From: Thalassotalea psychrophila
GTDB taxonomy: Bacteria; Pseudomonadota; Gammaproteobacteria; Enterobacterales; Alteromonadaceae
DNA: 64,000 nucleotides
Assembly (NCBI RefSeq): GCF_031583595.1
Contig: NZ_CP134145.1
Coordinates: forward strand, 4,712,001-4,776,000
Reading direction: 5' to 3'
The position numbers were made by a program, and so were the translations under genes. The stretch's first letter is position 1; each line of letters starts with the position of its first letter. Shown here one piece after another: positions 1-10,149 of the stretch. Below the pieces are notes generated by a model. It ran no database searches. It saw only the letters and a list, made by a program, of their open reading frames with translations, and had not been told where the DNA came from.

Positions 1-379
1 AGTCTTGCGCACACGAATTGATATCAAAACCATAGTGGCGTTCTGACCAAGTAAAGCTTTTATTTAATTGCTTCGCATAAGGGTCGAGCAATAATTTAGC
101 CGGGTTAAATCGATGGCCATTATGCGGTTCATAGGGACCATGCACTCGATAACCGTATAAGGTTCCCGGCTGTATTTGTGGTAAATAACCATGCCAAACT
201 TCATCGGTATATTCGGTTAACTCAACTCGGCTTAATTCGGTTTCAGTAACATTGTCGAACAAACAAAGTTCAACCTTAGTCGCGTTGGCAGAAAACAGGG
301 CAAAATTAGTACCGCTACCATCAAAGGTTGCACCTAAAGGATAATGTTTACCGGGATTTACCAACTTAGCTAAGGTCAT
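1..379 (-). CDS. glgX: Glycogen debranching enzyme GlgX, N-terminal part (cut by window edge)
   Basis: The reading frame starts at the ATG at 377-379 ([20 protein letters not shown]) and runs off the left edge of the window, so only about 126 residues are visible. These match the N-terminal beta-sandwich (CBM48) of isoamylase-type debranching enzymes: the [19 protein letters not shown] stretch is typical of GlgX. The enzyme hydrolyses alpha-1,6 branches of phosphorylase-limited dextrin. It begins 6 nt after the end of glgB and is the third gene of a glgP-glgB-glgX operon. The catalytic GH13 domain lies outside the window, so the assignment rests on the N-terminus and context. Confidence 0.85.
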   Translation of the reverse strand, partial: MTLAKLVNPGKHYPLGATFDGSGTNFALFSANATKVELCLFDNVTETELSRVELTEYTDEVWHGYLPQIQPGTLYGYRVHGPYEPHNGHRFNPAKLLLDPYAKQLNKSFTWSERHYGFDINSCAQD

Positions 380-385
380 CAATAA

Positions 386-2602
386 TTAACCTTGTAACTC
401 AAACATAACAGTCGCAAGTGGCGGCACAGTGATTTCAATTGAATCTGTACGTCCTTGCCAAGGTCTGTTTGTTGATTGTGCGCCTAACGGGTTACCAACA
501 TTACTACCACCATAAATGGCTGCGTCTGAGTTGAATATTTCTCTATGATAACCGTCTTTTGGCGTACCAACACGAAATGCATGCTGTACTGTTGGGGTAA
601 AGTTACACACCACTAAAACTGGATTTGTACCATCTTGGCCATAACGCACATAGCTATAAATAGATTGCTCAGCATTATCATGATCAATCCAATCAAAGCC
701 GTCTTTTTCACAATCCAGTTGATGCAAGGCTGGCATGGATTTATAAAGGTGATTTAAATCTTTAATTAATTTTTGCACGCCTTTATGGTTGTCGTTTTCC
801 AGCAAATGCCAATCTAAGCCTTGATCGAAGTTCCACTCAGCTCGTTGACCAAATTCGCAGCCCATAAATAATAATTTTTTACCGGGATGAGACCACATAA
901 AACTGTAATAAGCGCGTAAGTTAGCAAATTGTTGCCATTCATCACCGGGCATGCGCGTTAAAATAGAACCCTTACCATGCACCACTTCATCGTGACTTAG
1001 CGGTAGTACAAAGTTTTCATCAAAGGCATACACCAAGCCAAAGCTCAATTCATTATGATGATGTTGGCGATATATAGGTTCACGTTTCATGTACTCAAGC
1101 GAGTCATTCATCCAGCCCATGTTCCACTTATAACCAAAGCCTAATCCGCCCTCACTTGTTGGGCGTGAAACACCCGGCCAAGAGGTTGATTCTTCGGCTA
1201 CGGAGAATGCACCTGGATAGTCTGCGTACAACTCTTCATTAAACTCTTTTAAAAATGCCTCGGCTTCTAAATTCTCATTACCGCCATGTTCATTTGGGAT
1301 CCACTCGCCATCGGCTCGGCTGTAATCCAAATACAGCATTGAAGCAACTGCATCTACTCGAATGCCATCAACATGATAAGTATCAAGCCAATGCATGGCA
1401 CTAGATCGTAAAAAATTTGCTACTTCAGTACGGCCATAATTATAAATTAACGTGTTCCAATCAGGATGAAAGCCCTTACGTAAATCTTCATGTTCATACA
1501 AACAAGTGCCATCAAATTTTGCCAGGCCATGTTCATCGATGGGGAAATGACCAGGTACCCAGTCAATCAATAAACCAAGGCCGGCGTTATGGCAGGCCTG
1601 TACAAAATATTTAAAATCTTGCGCACTGCCAAAGCGTGCGGTAGGGGCAAACAATCCAACCGGTTGATAACCCCAGGAGCCATCATAAGGAAATTCGCTT
1701 ACCGGCATGAGCTGAATATGAGTGAAGCCCATATCTAATGTGTAAGGAATTAAACGTTCGGCGATATCTCGATAGTTTAAAAACTCATTATTTTGGTCAC
1801 GTTGCCAAGAGCCTAAATGCAATTCGTAAATTGAAATCGGGCTGCTTCTATCATTGCGTAGCTGACGCGAATTCATCCACTGTTGATCATTCCAATTGAA
1901 TTCTACTTCTGCAGAAATTACTGATGAAGTTTCAGGACGCATTTGAGCTTGCACGCCGTACGGGTCTGCTTTTAATGGTAGTAAATTACCGTTATTGTCT
2001 TTTACTTCAAATTTGTAATGACAACCTGCTCTGACAGGAGAATATGCTGAATCTTCAGCAATAAAAATCTCCCATAAACCACACTCCATACGTTTGCGCA
2101 TTGGGTGTAAGCGACCATCCCAATTATTGAAATCACCTACTACGGCAACATGACTGGCATTAGGTGCCCAAACAACAAATGACACGCCTTGCACGCCATC
2201 ATGTTCAACACAATGAGCGCCAAGCTTTTGGTATAGTTTTTTATGTTTGCCTTCATTAAAAAGGTAAATGTCTAAATCGTCTAATACTGGTGTGCAACCA
2301 AATGGATCTGTAATGATTCGCTCACCAAGCTCTGTTTTAACTTTTAACTGATATGAAAAACGCTTTTTACGACGAGTAGCTTTGCTAAAAAAACCACTAT
2401 CATCGAGTTTATCTAACTTGGCAATTACCTTGCCGTTTTCATCTAACAACGACACTAGGCTTGCGTCAGGAAAAAACGTATTTATCTGCAAGTAACCTTT
2501 ACCATTAGCATGCAAGCCTAAAAAGCCATAAGGGTTTGAGTGGCTTGCACTGGCTATTGCCTGCACTTCACTCAACATTTTGGCTTGAATATCATTTTGC
2601 AT
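386..2602 (-). CDS. glgB: 1,4-alpha-glucan branching enzyme GlgB
   Basis: GlgB forms alpha-1,6 branches in glycogen. Visible are two N-terminal beta-sandwich regions (NPYGFLGLH and the CBM48 FVVWAPNASHVAVVGDFNNW) and a GH13 barrel with the nucleophile motif DGIRVDAVASM, the acid/base AEEST and the LSHDEVVHGKGS motif. I chose the ATG at 2600-2602 (MQNDIQAKM, 738 aa) because TTAGGA lies 8 nt upstream and the distance to NPYGFLG fits the family. An in-frame ATG at 2626 (746 aa) has a weaker ribosome binding site. It sits 15-40 nt downstream of glgP depending on the start, so the two are surely co-transcribed. Confidence 0.95.
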   Translation of the reverse strand: MQNDIQAKMLSEVQAIASASHSNPYGFLGLHANGKGYLQINTFFPDASLVSLLDENGKVIAKLDKLDDSGFFSKATRRKKRFSYQLKVKTELGERIITDPFGCTPVLDDLDIYLFNEGKHKKLYQKLGAHCVEHDGVQGVSFVVWAPNASHVAVVGDFNNWDGRLHPMRKRMECGLWEIFIAEDSAYSPVRAGCHYKFEVKDNNGNLLPLKADPYGVQAQMRPETSSVISAEVEFNWNDQQWMNSRQLRNDRSSPISIYELHLGSWQRDQNNEFLNYRDIAERLIPYTLDMGFTHIQLMPVSEFPYDGSWGYQPVGLFAPTARFGSAQDFKYFVQACHNAGLGLLIDWVPGHFPIDEHGLAKFDGTCLYEHEDLRKGFHPDWNTLIYNYGRTEVANFLRSSAMHWLDTYHVDGIRVDAVASMLYLDYSRADGEWIPNEHGGNENLEAEAFLKEFNEELYADYPGAFSVAEESTSWPGVSRPTSEGGLGFGYKWNMGWMNDSLEYMKREPIYRQHHHNELSFGLVYAFDENFVLPLSHDEVVHGKGSILTRMPGDEWQQFANLRAYYSFMWSHPGKKLLFMGCEFGQRAEWNFDQGLDWHLLENDNHKGVQKLIKDLNHLYKSMPALHQLDCEKDGFDWIDHDNAEQSIYSYVRYGQDGTNPVLVVCNFTPTVQHAFRVGTPKDGYHREIFNSDAAIYGGSNVGNPLGAQSTNRPWQGRTDSIEITVPPLATVMFELQG

Positions 2603-2641
2603 TAGCTTTTTTCCTAACGATGCCATTGTTAAACATCTGAT

Positions 2642-5107
2642 TTAACCCTGTGAACTCATTGGCGTTAACTTCCAAATATTGTCTACGTAATCTTGAATAG
2701 AGCGATCTGACGTAAACTTACCCATTTTGGCAGTATTAATTATTGCCATTCGTGCCCAACGCGCTTTATCTTTGTAGGCTTTATCAAGGGCAATATTAGC
2801 CTTGGCATAATCAGCAAAATCGGCCAACAATCGGTATGGGTCGCCACCATCAAGTAAACTGTGCGCTATTGCCGACAATTCACCCGGCTTACCCGGAGTA
2901 AAGTAATCGGTATGCAACCAGTCTAAACAGGCTTTAATTTCTTCATCGTTGTTGTAGTAGTCATATGGGTTATAACCATTAGCTTCTAGCGCTTTGATAT
3001 CATCAACAGTGTTACCAAAAATAAAGATATTGTCATCGCCCACTTCTTCGGCAATTTCAACATTGGCGCCATCTAGCGTACCAATAGTTACCGCGCCGTT
3101 AAGCGCTAACTTCATGTTACCAGTACCTGATGCTTCTTTACCGGCGGTAGAAATTTGCTCAGAAACATCGGCGGCAGGAATAATTTTTTCTGCAAGGGTG
3201 ACGCGGTAGTTCGGCATGAATACCACTTTTAACTTACCCTTGATACGGTCATCATTATTAACTTTGTCAGCTACTTTGTTAATCGCGTAAATGATCTCTT
3301 TGGCTAAGTAATAACCAGGTGCCGCTTTTGCGCCAAAGATATACACTCTTGGATGCATGTCGTAATCAGGATCTGCCAATAATCGGCGATATAGAGCAAG
3401 AATGTGCATGAAGCTTAAATGTTGGCGTTTGTATTCGTGTAAACGTTTAATTTGCACATCAAAGATTGCATCAGGGCTCACTTCAACACCAGTACTTGCC
3501 AAAATCTCCTCAGCAAGCTTTATCTTGTTATTGTGTTTTATCGCCATAAACTTTTGCTGAAACTTTTCATCGTCAGCAAATTTAGCAACGCTACTTAGCG
3601 ACGATAAATCTTTCGCCCAATCGACTTTTACCTTGCTGTCTAATAATTTAGAAAGTTCTGGATTACAGGCTTTTAACCAACGACGCGGCGTTACACCATT
3701 AGTCACATTGGTTAGCTTTTCAGGGTATAGCTGGTCGAATTCTGGAAATAAATCACTTTTAACCAGATCGGAATGAATTTGTGCAACACCATTAACTTTG
3801 AATGATGTTACGACACATAAATGCGCCATACGCACCATTTGCGTTTCACCTTCTTCAATTAACGATAAACGACGACGCATTTGGTCATTGCCAGGCCACA
3901 TCTTCGATACTTCTTCATTCAAGAAATATTCATTAATCGAAAACAATAACTCTAAGTGACGTGGTAATACCTTGTTGAATAAGTCTACCGACCATTTTTC
4001 CAGAGCTTCTGGTAATAATGTATGGTTAGTATAGGCAAAAACCTTTCTACACATGGCAAAAGCATCAAGCCAGGCAAAGTCGTACTCATCAATTAAGGTG
4101 CGCATCAGCTCTAAAATAGCGATAGTAGGGTGAGTATCATTTAATTGAATAGCTACTTTATCGGCAAACTGTGACCAATCATTACCATGTTGCTGGGAAT
4201 AACGTTTGATGATGTCTTTAACTGAACAAGCACAAAAAAAGTATTGCTGAATAAAGCGTAGTTCTTTACCTGCATCGGTTTCATCATTTGGGTAAAGTAC
4301 TTTTGAAATAGTTTCGGCATGATTTTGCGCTGAATGCGCATCTTGATAATCGCCAGAATTAAACTGCTCCCAATCAAAATGACTGGATGCACGCGACTCC
4401 CATAAGCGCAAGACGTTTACGGTTTTAGAGTTATAACCAACAATAGGAACATCCCAAGGCACACCTTTAATAGTTTGACCGCTATGCCATACCTTTTTCA
4501 CACTGCCATCTGTATTGGCAATGGTTTCGACATGACCAAATAATGGAATATTTTGCACCGCCTCTGGACGACATACTTCCCAAGGATTTCCATATTCACG
4601 CCATTCATCCGGTGTTTCAATTTGACGACCTTGATGAAATTGTTGCTTGAATAAACCGTGTTCATAATGAATCCCATACCCTACGGCATTGAAATCCATG
4701 GTTGCCAGTGAATCTAGGAAACACGCAGCTAAACGACCTAATCCGCCGTTACCAAGAGCTAAATCATGACCTTCTTCAAAGATGTCTTCAATTTCAAAAC
4801 CAAGGTTAGCAACGGCTTTTTGAGCAACATCGAATAAGTCTAAGTTATGCAAATTGTTCGATAACATGCGACCCATCAAATACTCTAGTGAAAGGTAATT
4901 AATTGAGCGGCTTTTATGTTCTTTATGGTATTGATTGGTTTCAGTTAGTTTTTCATAAACTACTTCGTTTACTGTTAAGCAAACGGCACGCAAAACCGCT
5001 GTTGGGTCTTGCTGATAATCTGTTTGAGAGGAAGTAAAGTTTAAGTGCTGTAATACTTTCTTTTTAAACTGCGCTGCAGTTAACGGCTTTTTAATTGCTG
5101 TAGCCAT
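2642..5107 (-). CDS. glgP: Glycogen/maltodextrin phosphorylase
   Basis: This is an 821-residue glycogen/starch/alpha-glucan phosphorylase (GT35). It releases glucose-1-phosphate from alpha-1,4-glucan using pyridoxal phosphate. The PLP-lysine region [15 protein letters not shown] is intact near residue 665, and the N-terminal [11 protein letters not shown] and [16 protein letters not shown] motifs are typical. The start at 5107 ([14 protein letters not shown]) is preferred because AAAGAGAA lies upstream; an ATG at 5143 would add 12 unconserved residues. First gene of the glg operon. The upstream region carries two CATACGTATG palindromes that may control it. Confidence 0.95.
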   Translation of the reverse strand: MATAIKKPLTAAQFKKKVLQHLNFTSSQTDYQQDPTAVLRAVCLTVNEVVYEKLTETNQYHKEHKSRSINYLSLEYLMGRMLSNNLHNLDLFDVAQKAVANLGFEIEDIFEEGHDLALGNGGLGRLAACFLDSLATMDFNAVGYGIHYEHGLFKQQFHQGRQIETPDEWREYGNPWEVCRPEAVQNIPLFGHVETIANTDGSVKKVWHSGQTIKGVPWDVPIVGYNSKTVNVLRLWESRASSHFDWEQFNSGDYQDAHSAQNHAETISKVLYPNDETDAGKELRFIQQYFFCACSVKDIIKRYSQQHGNDWSQFADKVAIQLNDTHPTIAILELMRTLIDEYDFAWLDAFAMCRKVFAYTNHTLLPEALEKWSVDLFNKVLPRHLELLFSINEYFLNEEVSKMWPGNDQMRRRLSLIEEGETQMVRMAHLCVVTSFKVNGVAQIHSDLVKSDLFPEFDQLYPEKLTNVTNGVTPRRWLKACNPELSKLLDSKVKVDWAKDLSSLSSVAKFADDEKFQQKFMAIKHNNKIKLAEEILASTGVEVSPDAIFDVQIKRLHEYKRQHLSFMHILALYRRLLADPDYDMHPRVYIFGAKAAPGYYLAKEIIYAINKVADKVNNDDRIKGKLKVVFMPNYRVTLAEKIIPAADVSEQISTAGKEASGTGNMKLALNGAVTIGTLDGANVEIAEEVGDDNIFIFGNTVDDIKALEANGYNPYDYYNNDEEIKACLDWLHTDYFTPGKPGELSAIAHSLLDGGDPYRLLADFADYAKANIALDKAYKDKARWARMAIINTAKMGKFTSDRSIQDYVDNIWKLTPMSSQG

Positions 5108-5442
5108 AATAAATAGGTTCTCTTTAGAAATTAAGCAGAACAATCCTCAATGCTTAATATTGGTAATTTTACAACCGCGCTATCAATGCAATAAAACTGT
5201 TCAGTTTTTTAGCGGTTGCCCATAAAATTGGCAATTTAATAATCTACCTATAAAGTTACGACAAATTAACAATTCTGTGCAAATGACTACATACGTATGC
5301 ATAGCCAAAATGCCATGCATACGTATGCAAAATCAGATAAAACACGGTTGTGATTCATTAATTAGAAGAAAACAAATTAGAAGTTGAATAAATTGCGACG
5401 AGATTTTAATTTTTGTCGTTTGGTTTCGAAGAGATTTTGGTG
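5108..5442. promoter_or_regulatory. glg operon upstream region with two CATACGTATG palindromes
   Basis: This 335-base gap holds no gene. It lies upstream of glgP and should contain the glg promoter. Two copies of CATACGTATG occur at 5290-5299 and 5318-5327, 28 bp apart; the second is embedded in the perfect 14-bp palindrome TGCATACGTATGCA (5316-5329). Palindromes with a central CG of this size are typical of LacI-family operators, and sugar-polymer operons are often under LacI-type control. The regulator is not encoded in the window, so the link is an inference. Confidence 0.5.
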
Positions 5443-5484
5443 ATTAAACTACCCAAATTAAAAGATTAACTTGGGTAGTTTAAT
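5443..5484 (-). terminator. Stem-loop after the metal-efflux/PepSY operon
   Basis: A perfect 14-bp inverted repeat (ATTAAACTACCCAA at 5443-5456 with its complement at 5471-5484) surrounds a 14-base loop. It lies 19 bases downstream of the stop codon of the last gene of the minus-strand metal operon and has A/T-rich ends, so it probably acts as an intrinsic terminator. Confidence 0.7.
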
Positions 5485-5502
5485 TGATGCATAGTTTATA
5501 AA

Positions 5503-6240
5503 TTATTTACTACGACGATTAGAGCGTTTTTTTATTTTGTATTGGCCTTTGGTGGCTAAATGTATTGTCCAAATAAGCCCTGTTAATGATAACCATAAAG
5601 TAATAAAAGCAAACAACATCATTTGCACACTATTAAAACTGCCTACATTGCCATAGTCCATAAAATGCAGCATAAAGAAAAAGTCGGCAAAACGCTTATC
5701 ATCATCACTATGACCTACAACGCGCCCCGAGCCAGCTTCGATATAGACACTGCTATTAATATCATCGGCGAAATTTATTTGCCACGAAGCATTTTTTTGC
5801 TTAGGAAAATCATCTAGAGGGTAGTGTAAAAGCTTCGTTGAGATAACCTCTCCTGGCCCAGTATATGACTGTTTTGCCAATTTTACTGCCAGTTCATTAT
5901 CTACAATGACTTGCTCACCAGTATAGGCATTAATCAATGTATAGTGGTTCTCGAAGTGCTTATACAACCCCTTAGTGTGGGTTAACAAATAATATGGCTG
6001 TTCAAGTAATTGCGTTTGCACTAACGATATACTCGCCTTGTTAGCTTGCAATACAGATAATGGCTCTACTAATAATGCCTGCTCAACTTCAACATGCTGA
6101 TGCGCACGGTTTTTAAAAGTATTACCTGCTGCCTTGGTATGGTCCATCATATTAAAAAATATACCACTGAGTAACCAAAGCAATAATTGAATGCCAATGA
6201 TCACTGAAACCCATTTATGAATTTTTCTAACTAACCTCAT
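5503..6240 (-). CDS. PepSY-domain inner membrane protein (second of a pair)
   Basis: A 245-residue PepSY_TM-type protein. It has an N-terminal membrane segment (residues about 8-30, RKIHKWVSVIIGIQLLLWLL), a periplasmic middle with PepSY-like sequence (SWQINFADD, SVYIEAGSGRVVG) and a C-terminal membrane segment followed by a basic tail. Its start overlaps the stop of the upstream paralogue in a TAATG junction. Relatives are often encoded beside ferric or copper transport systems and sometimes act as reductases. The exact function here is unknown; the operon position suggests a role in metal handling. Confidence 0.75.
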   Translation of the reverse strand: MRLVRKIHKWVSVIIGIQLLLWLLSGIFFNMMDHTKAAGNTFKNRAHQHVEVEQALLVEPLSVLQANKASISLVQTQLLEQPYYLLTHTKGLYKHFENHYTLINAYTGEQVIVDNELAVKLAKQSYTGPGEVISTKLLHYPLDDFPKQKNASWQINFADDINSSVYIEAGSGRVVGHSDDDKRFADFFFMLHFMDYGNVGSFNSVQMMLFAFITLWLSLTGLIWTIHLATKGQYKIKKRSNRRSK

Positions 6241-7007
6241 TAGCTGCGACCTTCTAACTTAACTGATCTGGTGATCTTTCTTTTACCATTCGCTTTAAAC
6301 ACTCGAAAGTAAGTCAGGATCAGACCGCTAATTGCGGCAATAATGCCAAACAATGCAAAGCAAAACAGTAATAAATTTTCGATATTCTCACCATCGTCAT
6401 AGTCCATTACATGAAAACGGAACATCCAATCAAATAGTCGCCAAAATTCATGTCGTTTACCAACCAACTTACCAGTTTGCGCCGACACGTAGATTGAGGG
6501 AGAGCCAAAATCATCAAAATTAATTCGCCATGCGGGCAAGGCTCGGCGGCTTAATTCAAAAGGAGGGTTTTCAGTGATAAGCTCTACGTCGAGTACATGA
6601 CCTTCGCCTGAATAATAGTACTTTGCAGCATTAATCGCCGTTGCTTGCTTTAATGGTGAAAGCAATTTTCCATTACTGGCATCAACTAAATGGCGCTCAT
6701 CTTTGCTGGTAAAAGAATACACTTCTTTATCGATAAACTTACCAACACTGACATTCGTTGCATCAGGGTACTGTTCACGTAACTCCTTAACAGAATAATG
6801 GATATTATCGACATTAATTTTATCTTGATGATTAACAACCAAGCTATCGCCATGAATATAATCAATATCAAAAAACACCATATACGCGCCGCTTACCGAC
6901 CATATAACAAATTGCACGCCGCAAAAGAGCATCAACCATTTATGATATTTTCTTGCTGTATTTACCAAGCTTTTTGGCTTTCTTTTTTCAGAGGTGTAAA
7001 AGATCAA
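6240..7007 (-). CDS. PepSY-domain inner membrane protein (first of a pair)
   Basis: A 255-residue protein homologous to its downstream neighbour. It has an N-terminal transmembrane helix (KWLMLFCGVQFVIWSVSGAYMV), periplasmic PepSY motifs (AWRINFDDFGSPSIYVSAQTG) and a C-terminal helix (LLLFCFALFGIIAAISGLIL). The start appears to be TTG at 7007, with AAGG about 10 nt upstream; no better ATG lies nearby. It starts 11 nt after the CusA-like gene, so it belongs to the metal-efflux operon. Two tandem PepSY proteins suggest they form a complex or diverged after duplication. Confidence 0.75.
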   Translation of the reverse strand: MIFYTSEKRKPKSLVNTARKYHKWLMLFCGVQFVIWSVSGAYMVFFDIDYIHGDSLVVNHQDKINVDNIHYSVKELREQYPDATNVSVGKFIDKEVYSFTSKDERHLVDASNGKLLSPLKQATAINAAKYYYSGEGHVLDVELITENPPFELSRRALPAWRINFDDFGSPSIYVSAQTGKLVGKRHEFWRLFDWMFRFHVMDYDDGENIENLLLFCFALFGIIAAISGLILTYFRVFKANGKRKITRSVKLEGRS

Positions 7008-7018
7008 CAGTACTAGCC

Positions 7019-10000
7019 TTATTTTTTAAATGCTGCTTTATTTAACAGATAATACGCACAAGGGATCACCAGCATGGACACTAACGGGCTCACAATCATA
7101 CCGCCAACCATAGGTGCAGCAATGCGTTGCATTACTTCATTACCGCTGCCGCTACCAAGCATGATAGGTAATAAACCGGCAATAATGGTTAACACTGTCA
7201 TGGCTTTTGGCCTTACACGCTGCACGGCGCCATACTCAATTTTTGCGAGTAAGAATGCTCTTGTTGGTTCTGTGTTAGTTGCTAATGCTTGGTTCAAATA
7301 AATAAGCATAATAACGCCAAACTCTGCAGCGACACCAGCCAGAGCTATCATCCCTACAGCCAATGCTACCGACATTTGATAGTCGAGCAAATAGACAAAC
7401 CACAATGAACCAGCAAGGGCTACCGGCAGAGTGAGCATAACTAACAATGCTTGTTGTACTGAACTAAACGTTAAATAAAGTAGAATGAAAATGATTAATA
7501 CGGTGATAGGCACCACTAATTGCATTTTTTCTTCTACGCGTTGCATATATTCATATTGGCCAGCAAAGCTGATCGCGTATTTAGCCGGTAAATCTACCTT
7601 AGTCGCTAACACTTGTTCGGCATTTTTAATATAGTCACCAATTGAAGTACCAGGTTCTAAGTCAACAAAGACCCAAGCAATGTTGCGACCATTTTCACTT
7701 TTCAGCATCGCCGGACCTTGCTTTATTTCAACGCTAGCGACTTGCGATAACGTTACCCAAGCACCACTTGGAGTTACAAATGGTAAATTATTCAAGCTAT
7801 CTAAATGCTCGCGGTAACGTCTTGGGTAGCGCAAATTAATTTGATAACGTTCTTTGCCCTTCACTAATTCATCAACGTTAGCACCGCCTACAGCATACAT
7901 AATGACTTGTTGAATGTCGTTGATGTTTAGCCCATATTTAGCCGCTTCAATTCGGTTAGGAACAATATCTATATAGCGGCCAGATTGCGCTCGCTCGGCA
8001 TAAACACTTCGAGTTCCTTTAATGTCAGCTAATGCATTTTCTATATCTTCACCAATAGTTTCTAATGTAGCCGTTTTTTCACCCGAAATTTTAATTCCGA
8101 CCGGTGTTTTTATTCCCGTAGAAAGCATATCTATACGAGTCTTTATTGGCTGTACCCAAGCATTAGTTAGCCCAGGAAACTGCACTTTTTGCTCCAGTTC
8201 AGCGATAATATCTTGCAGGGTTAGCCCTTCACGCCATTCACTTTGTGGCTTTAAAGTAATGGTGGTTTCTAACATAGTTAACGGCGCAGGATCTGTAGCA
8301 GTATCTGCCCGTCCTACTTTACCAAACACGGTATCAACTTCAGCGACGGTTTTTATTAAGCGATCGGTTTGTTGCAATATTTTTCCCGCCTCACTAATTG
8401 ATACCCCTGGCAATGTTGTTGGCATGTAAAGTAAGTCACCCTCTTCTAACTCAGGCATAAATTCGCTACCCATTTTACTTATTGGGTAATAACTGGAAGC
8501 AGCTAAGCCAACCGCCAATAAAATCATTAACACAGGTACTTTTAATGAAACTCGTAACAACGGTCGATATAACCAAACAAGCACGCGATTTAATGGATTT
8601 TTATGCTCACTTGGCACTTTTCCCTTAATGAAGTAACCCATTAACACAGGAACCAAAGTAACCGACACTAATGCTGCAGCCGCCATCACTAAAGTTTTAG
8701 TGAAAGCTAATGGTGTAAATAACCGGCCTTCTTGAGCTTCTAAGGCAAATACAGGTAAAAAGCTAAAAGTGATAAGTAGCAGCGTTAAAAATAATGCAGG
8801 ACCTACTTCGCTAGCTGCATTTGCCACTAAACGCCAATGTTTTTGGCCTTTCGCATACTCGCCATGTTGTTGATAATACTGCTGTAAATGTTTGTGTTGG
8901 TTTTCCACCATTACAATCGCGGCATCAACTAAAGCCCCTATGGCAATAGCAATGCCACCCAAACTCATTATATTGGCGTTAATGCCTAAGCGCTGCATCA
9001 CAATAAAGCCAATTAACACCGATAACGGTAAACAAATTACCGCAACAAACGTAGAGCGTACATGCAGTAAAAAGGCAAAACAGACTAATACCACAACAAT
9101 AATTTCTTCGAACAACTTCTCTTTAAGAGTGTTAACCGAACGCTCAATTAAAGTGGAGCGGTCATAAGTTGTGGTGATTTTAACCCCTTCGGGTAAACCT
9201 TGTTGTAACTGTGCTAGTTTAGCTTTAACCGCTTCAATCGTTTTAAGAGCATTCTCGCCATGGCGCATAACCACAATGCCACCAACAACTTCGCCTTCAC
9301 CATCAAGTTCTGCAATGCCTCGGCGCATTTGCGGACCATGCCTGATTGTTGCAACATGCTCTAATAACAATGGAGTATTTTGTTCGTTATTAATCCCTAG
9401 TGGGATCAATTTTATATCATCAATACTTTGCAAATACCCTTTCGAGCGGATCATATATTCCGCTTCACTCATTTCGAGTACTGAACCACCAACATCGCCA
9501 TTACCATTTTTAATGGCTTTTTCAATATCGGCTAATGTTAACCCGTATTGCATTAAACGTAGCGGTTCAACCACTACTTGATAGGTTAATTCCATGCCAC
9601 CAACGGTCGCAACTTCACTAACACCGGCAACTGACTGTAACTCCAGTTTTAAAAACCAATCTTGCAGGGTTTTTAACTGCGATAAGTCATAGCCACCATC
9701 CGGTGCAGATAGCGCATATTGGTATACCCAGCCAACACCAGAAGCATCTGGGCCAAGTCTTGGTTTAGCGGTTTTAGGCAATATATCGGCAGCTTGATCA
9801 AGGTATTCCAGTACTCTAGAACGCGCCCAATATAAATCGGTGTCATCCTCAAAAATTACGTAAACGTAAGAGTCGCCAAAAAATGAGAAACCACGCACTG
9901 TTTTTGCTTTTGGTACCGACAGTAAAGTACTTGATAATGGATACGTCACTTGCTGTTCTACCAGTTCAGGAGCTTGCCCAGGGTAGGTTGTTTTAACAAT

Positions 10001-10141
10001 TACTTGTATATCACTTAAATCAGGCAATGCGTCAAGCGGTGTATCAAGCATGGCTCGATAACCAAGTACCGCCAAAATGGTCGAAAATATCAGCACCAAA
10101 ACACGATGTTTTAATGATTGATTTATCAAATAAGTTAACAT
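7019..10141 (-). CDS. cusA: Heavy-metal RND efflux pump, CusA/CzcA family
   Basis: A 1040-residue inner-membrane proton-driven RND transporter of the heavy-metal efflux class. The N-terminal LINQSLKHRVLVLIFSTIL, the GDSYVYVIFEDDTDLYWARSR porter segment and the TM4 motif LVDAAIVMVENQHK (a CusA-like DxxxIVxxE signature) point to Cu(I)/Ag(I)-type export; CzcA-like divalent export cannot be excluded. It follows the CusB-like adaptor by 8 nt. No outer-membrane factor gene is present in the window, so the pump must use one from elsewhere or work with a shorter assembly. The symbol is given by family resemblance. Confidence 0.88.
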   Translation of the reverse strand: MLTYLINQSLKHRVLVLIFSTILAVLGYRAMLDTPLDALPDLSDIQVIVKTTYPGQAPELVEQQVTYPLSSTLLSVPKAKTVRGFSFFGDSYVYVIFEDDTDLYWARSRVLEYLDQAADILPKTAKPRLGPDASGVGWVYQYALSAPDGGYDLSQLKTLQDWFLKLELQSVAGVSEVATVGGMELTYQVVVEPLRLMQYGLTLADIEKAIKNGNGDVGGSVLEMSEAEYMIRSKGYLQSIDDIKLIPLGINNEQNTPLLLEHVATIRHGPQMRRGIAELDGEGEVVGGIVVMRHGENALKTIEAVKAKLAQLQQGLPEGVKITTTYDRSTLIERSVNTLKEKLFEEIIVVVLVCFAFLLHVRSTFVAVICLPLSVLIGFIVMQRLGINANIMSLGGIAIAIGALVDAAIVMVENQHKHLQQYYQQHGEYAKGQKHWRLVANAASEVGPALFLTLLLITFSFLPVFALEAQEGRLFTPLAFTKTLVMAAAALVSVTLVPVLMGYFIKGKVPSEHKNPLNRVLVWLYRPLLRVSLKVPVLMILLAVGLAASSYYPISKMGSEFMPELEEGDLLYMPTTLPGVSISEAGKILQQTDRLIKTVAEVDTVFGKVGRADTATDPAPLTMLETTITLKPQSEWREGLTLQDIIAELEQKVQFPGLTNAWVQPIKTRIDMLSTGIKTPVGIKISGEKTATLETIGEDIENALADIKGTRSVYAERAQSGRYIDIVPNRIEAAKYGLNINDIQQVIMYAVGGANVDELVKGKERYQINLRYPRRYREHLDSLNNLPFVTPSGAWVTLSQVASVEIKQGPAMLKSENGRNIAWVFVDLEPGTSIGDYIKNAEQVLATKVDLPAKYAISFAGQYEYMQRVEEKMQLVVPITVLIIFILLYLTFSSVQQALLVMLTLPVALAGSLWFVYLLDYQMSVALAVGMIALAGVAAEFGVIMLIYLNQALATNTEPTRAFLLAKIEYGAVQRVRPKAMTVLTIIAGLLPIMLGSGSGNEVMQRIAAPMVGGMIVSPLVSMLVIPCAYYLLNKAAFKK

Positions 10142-10149
10142 CGTGCCTC

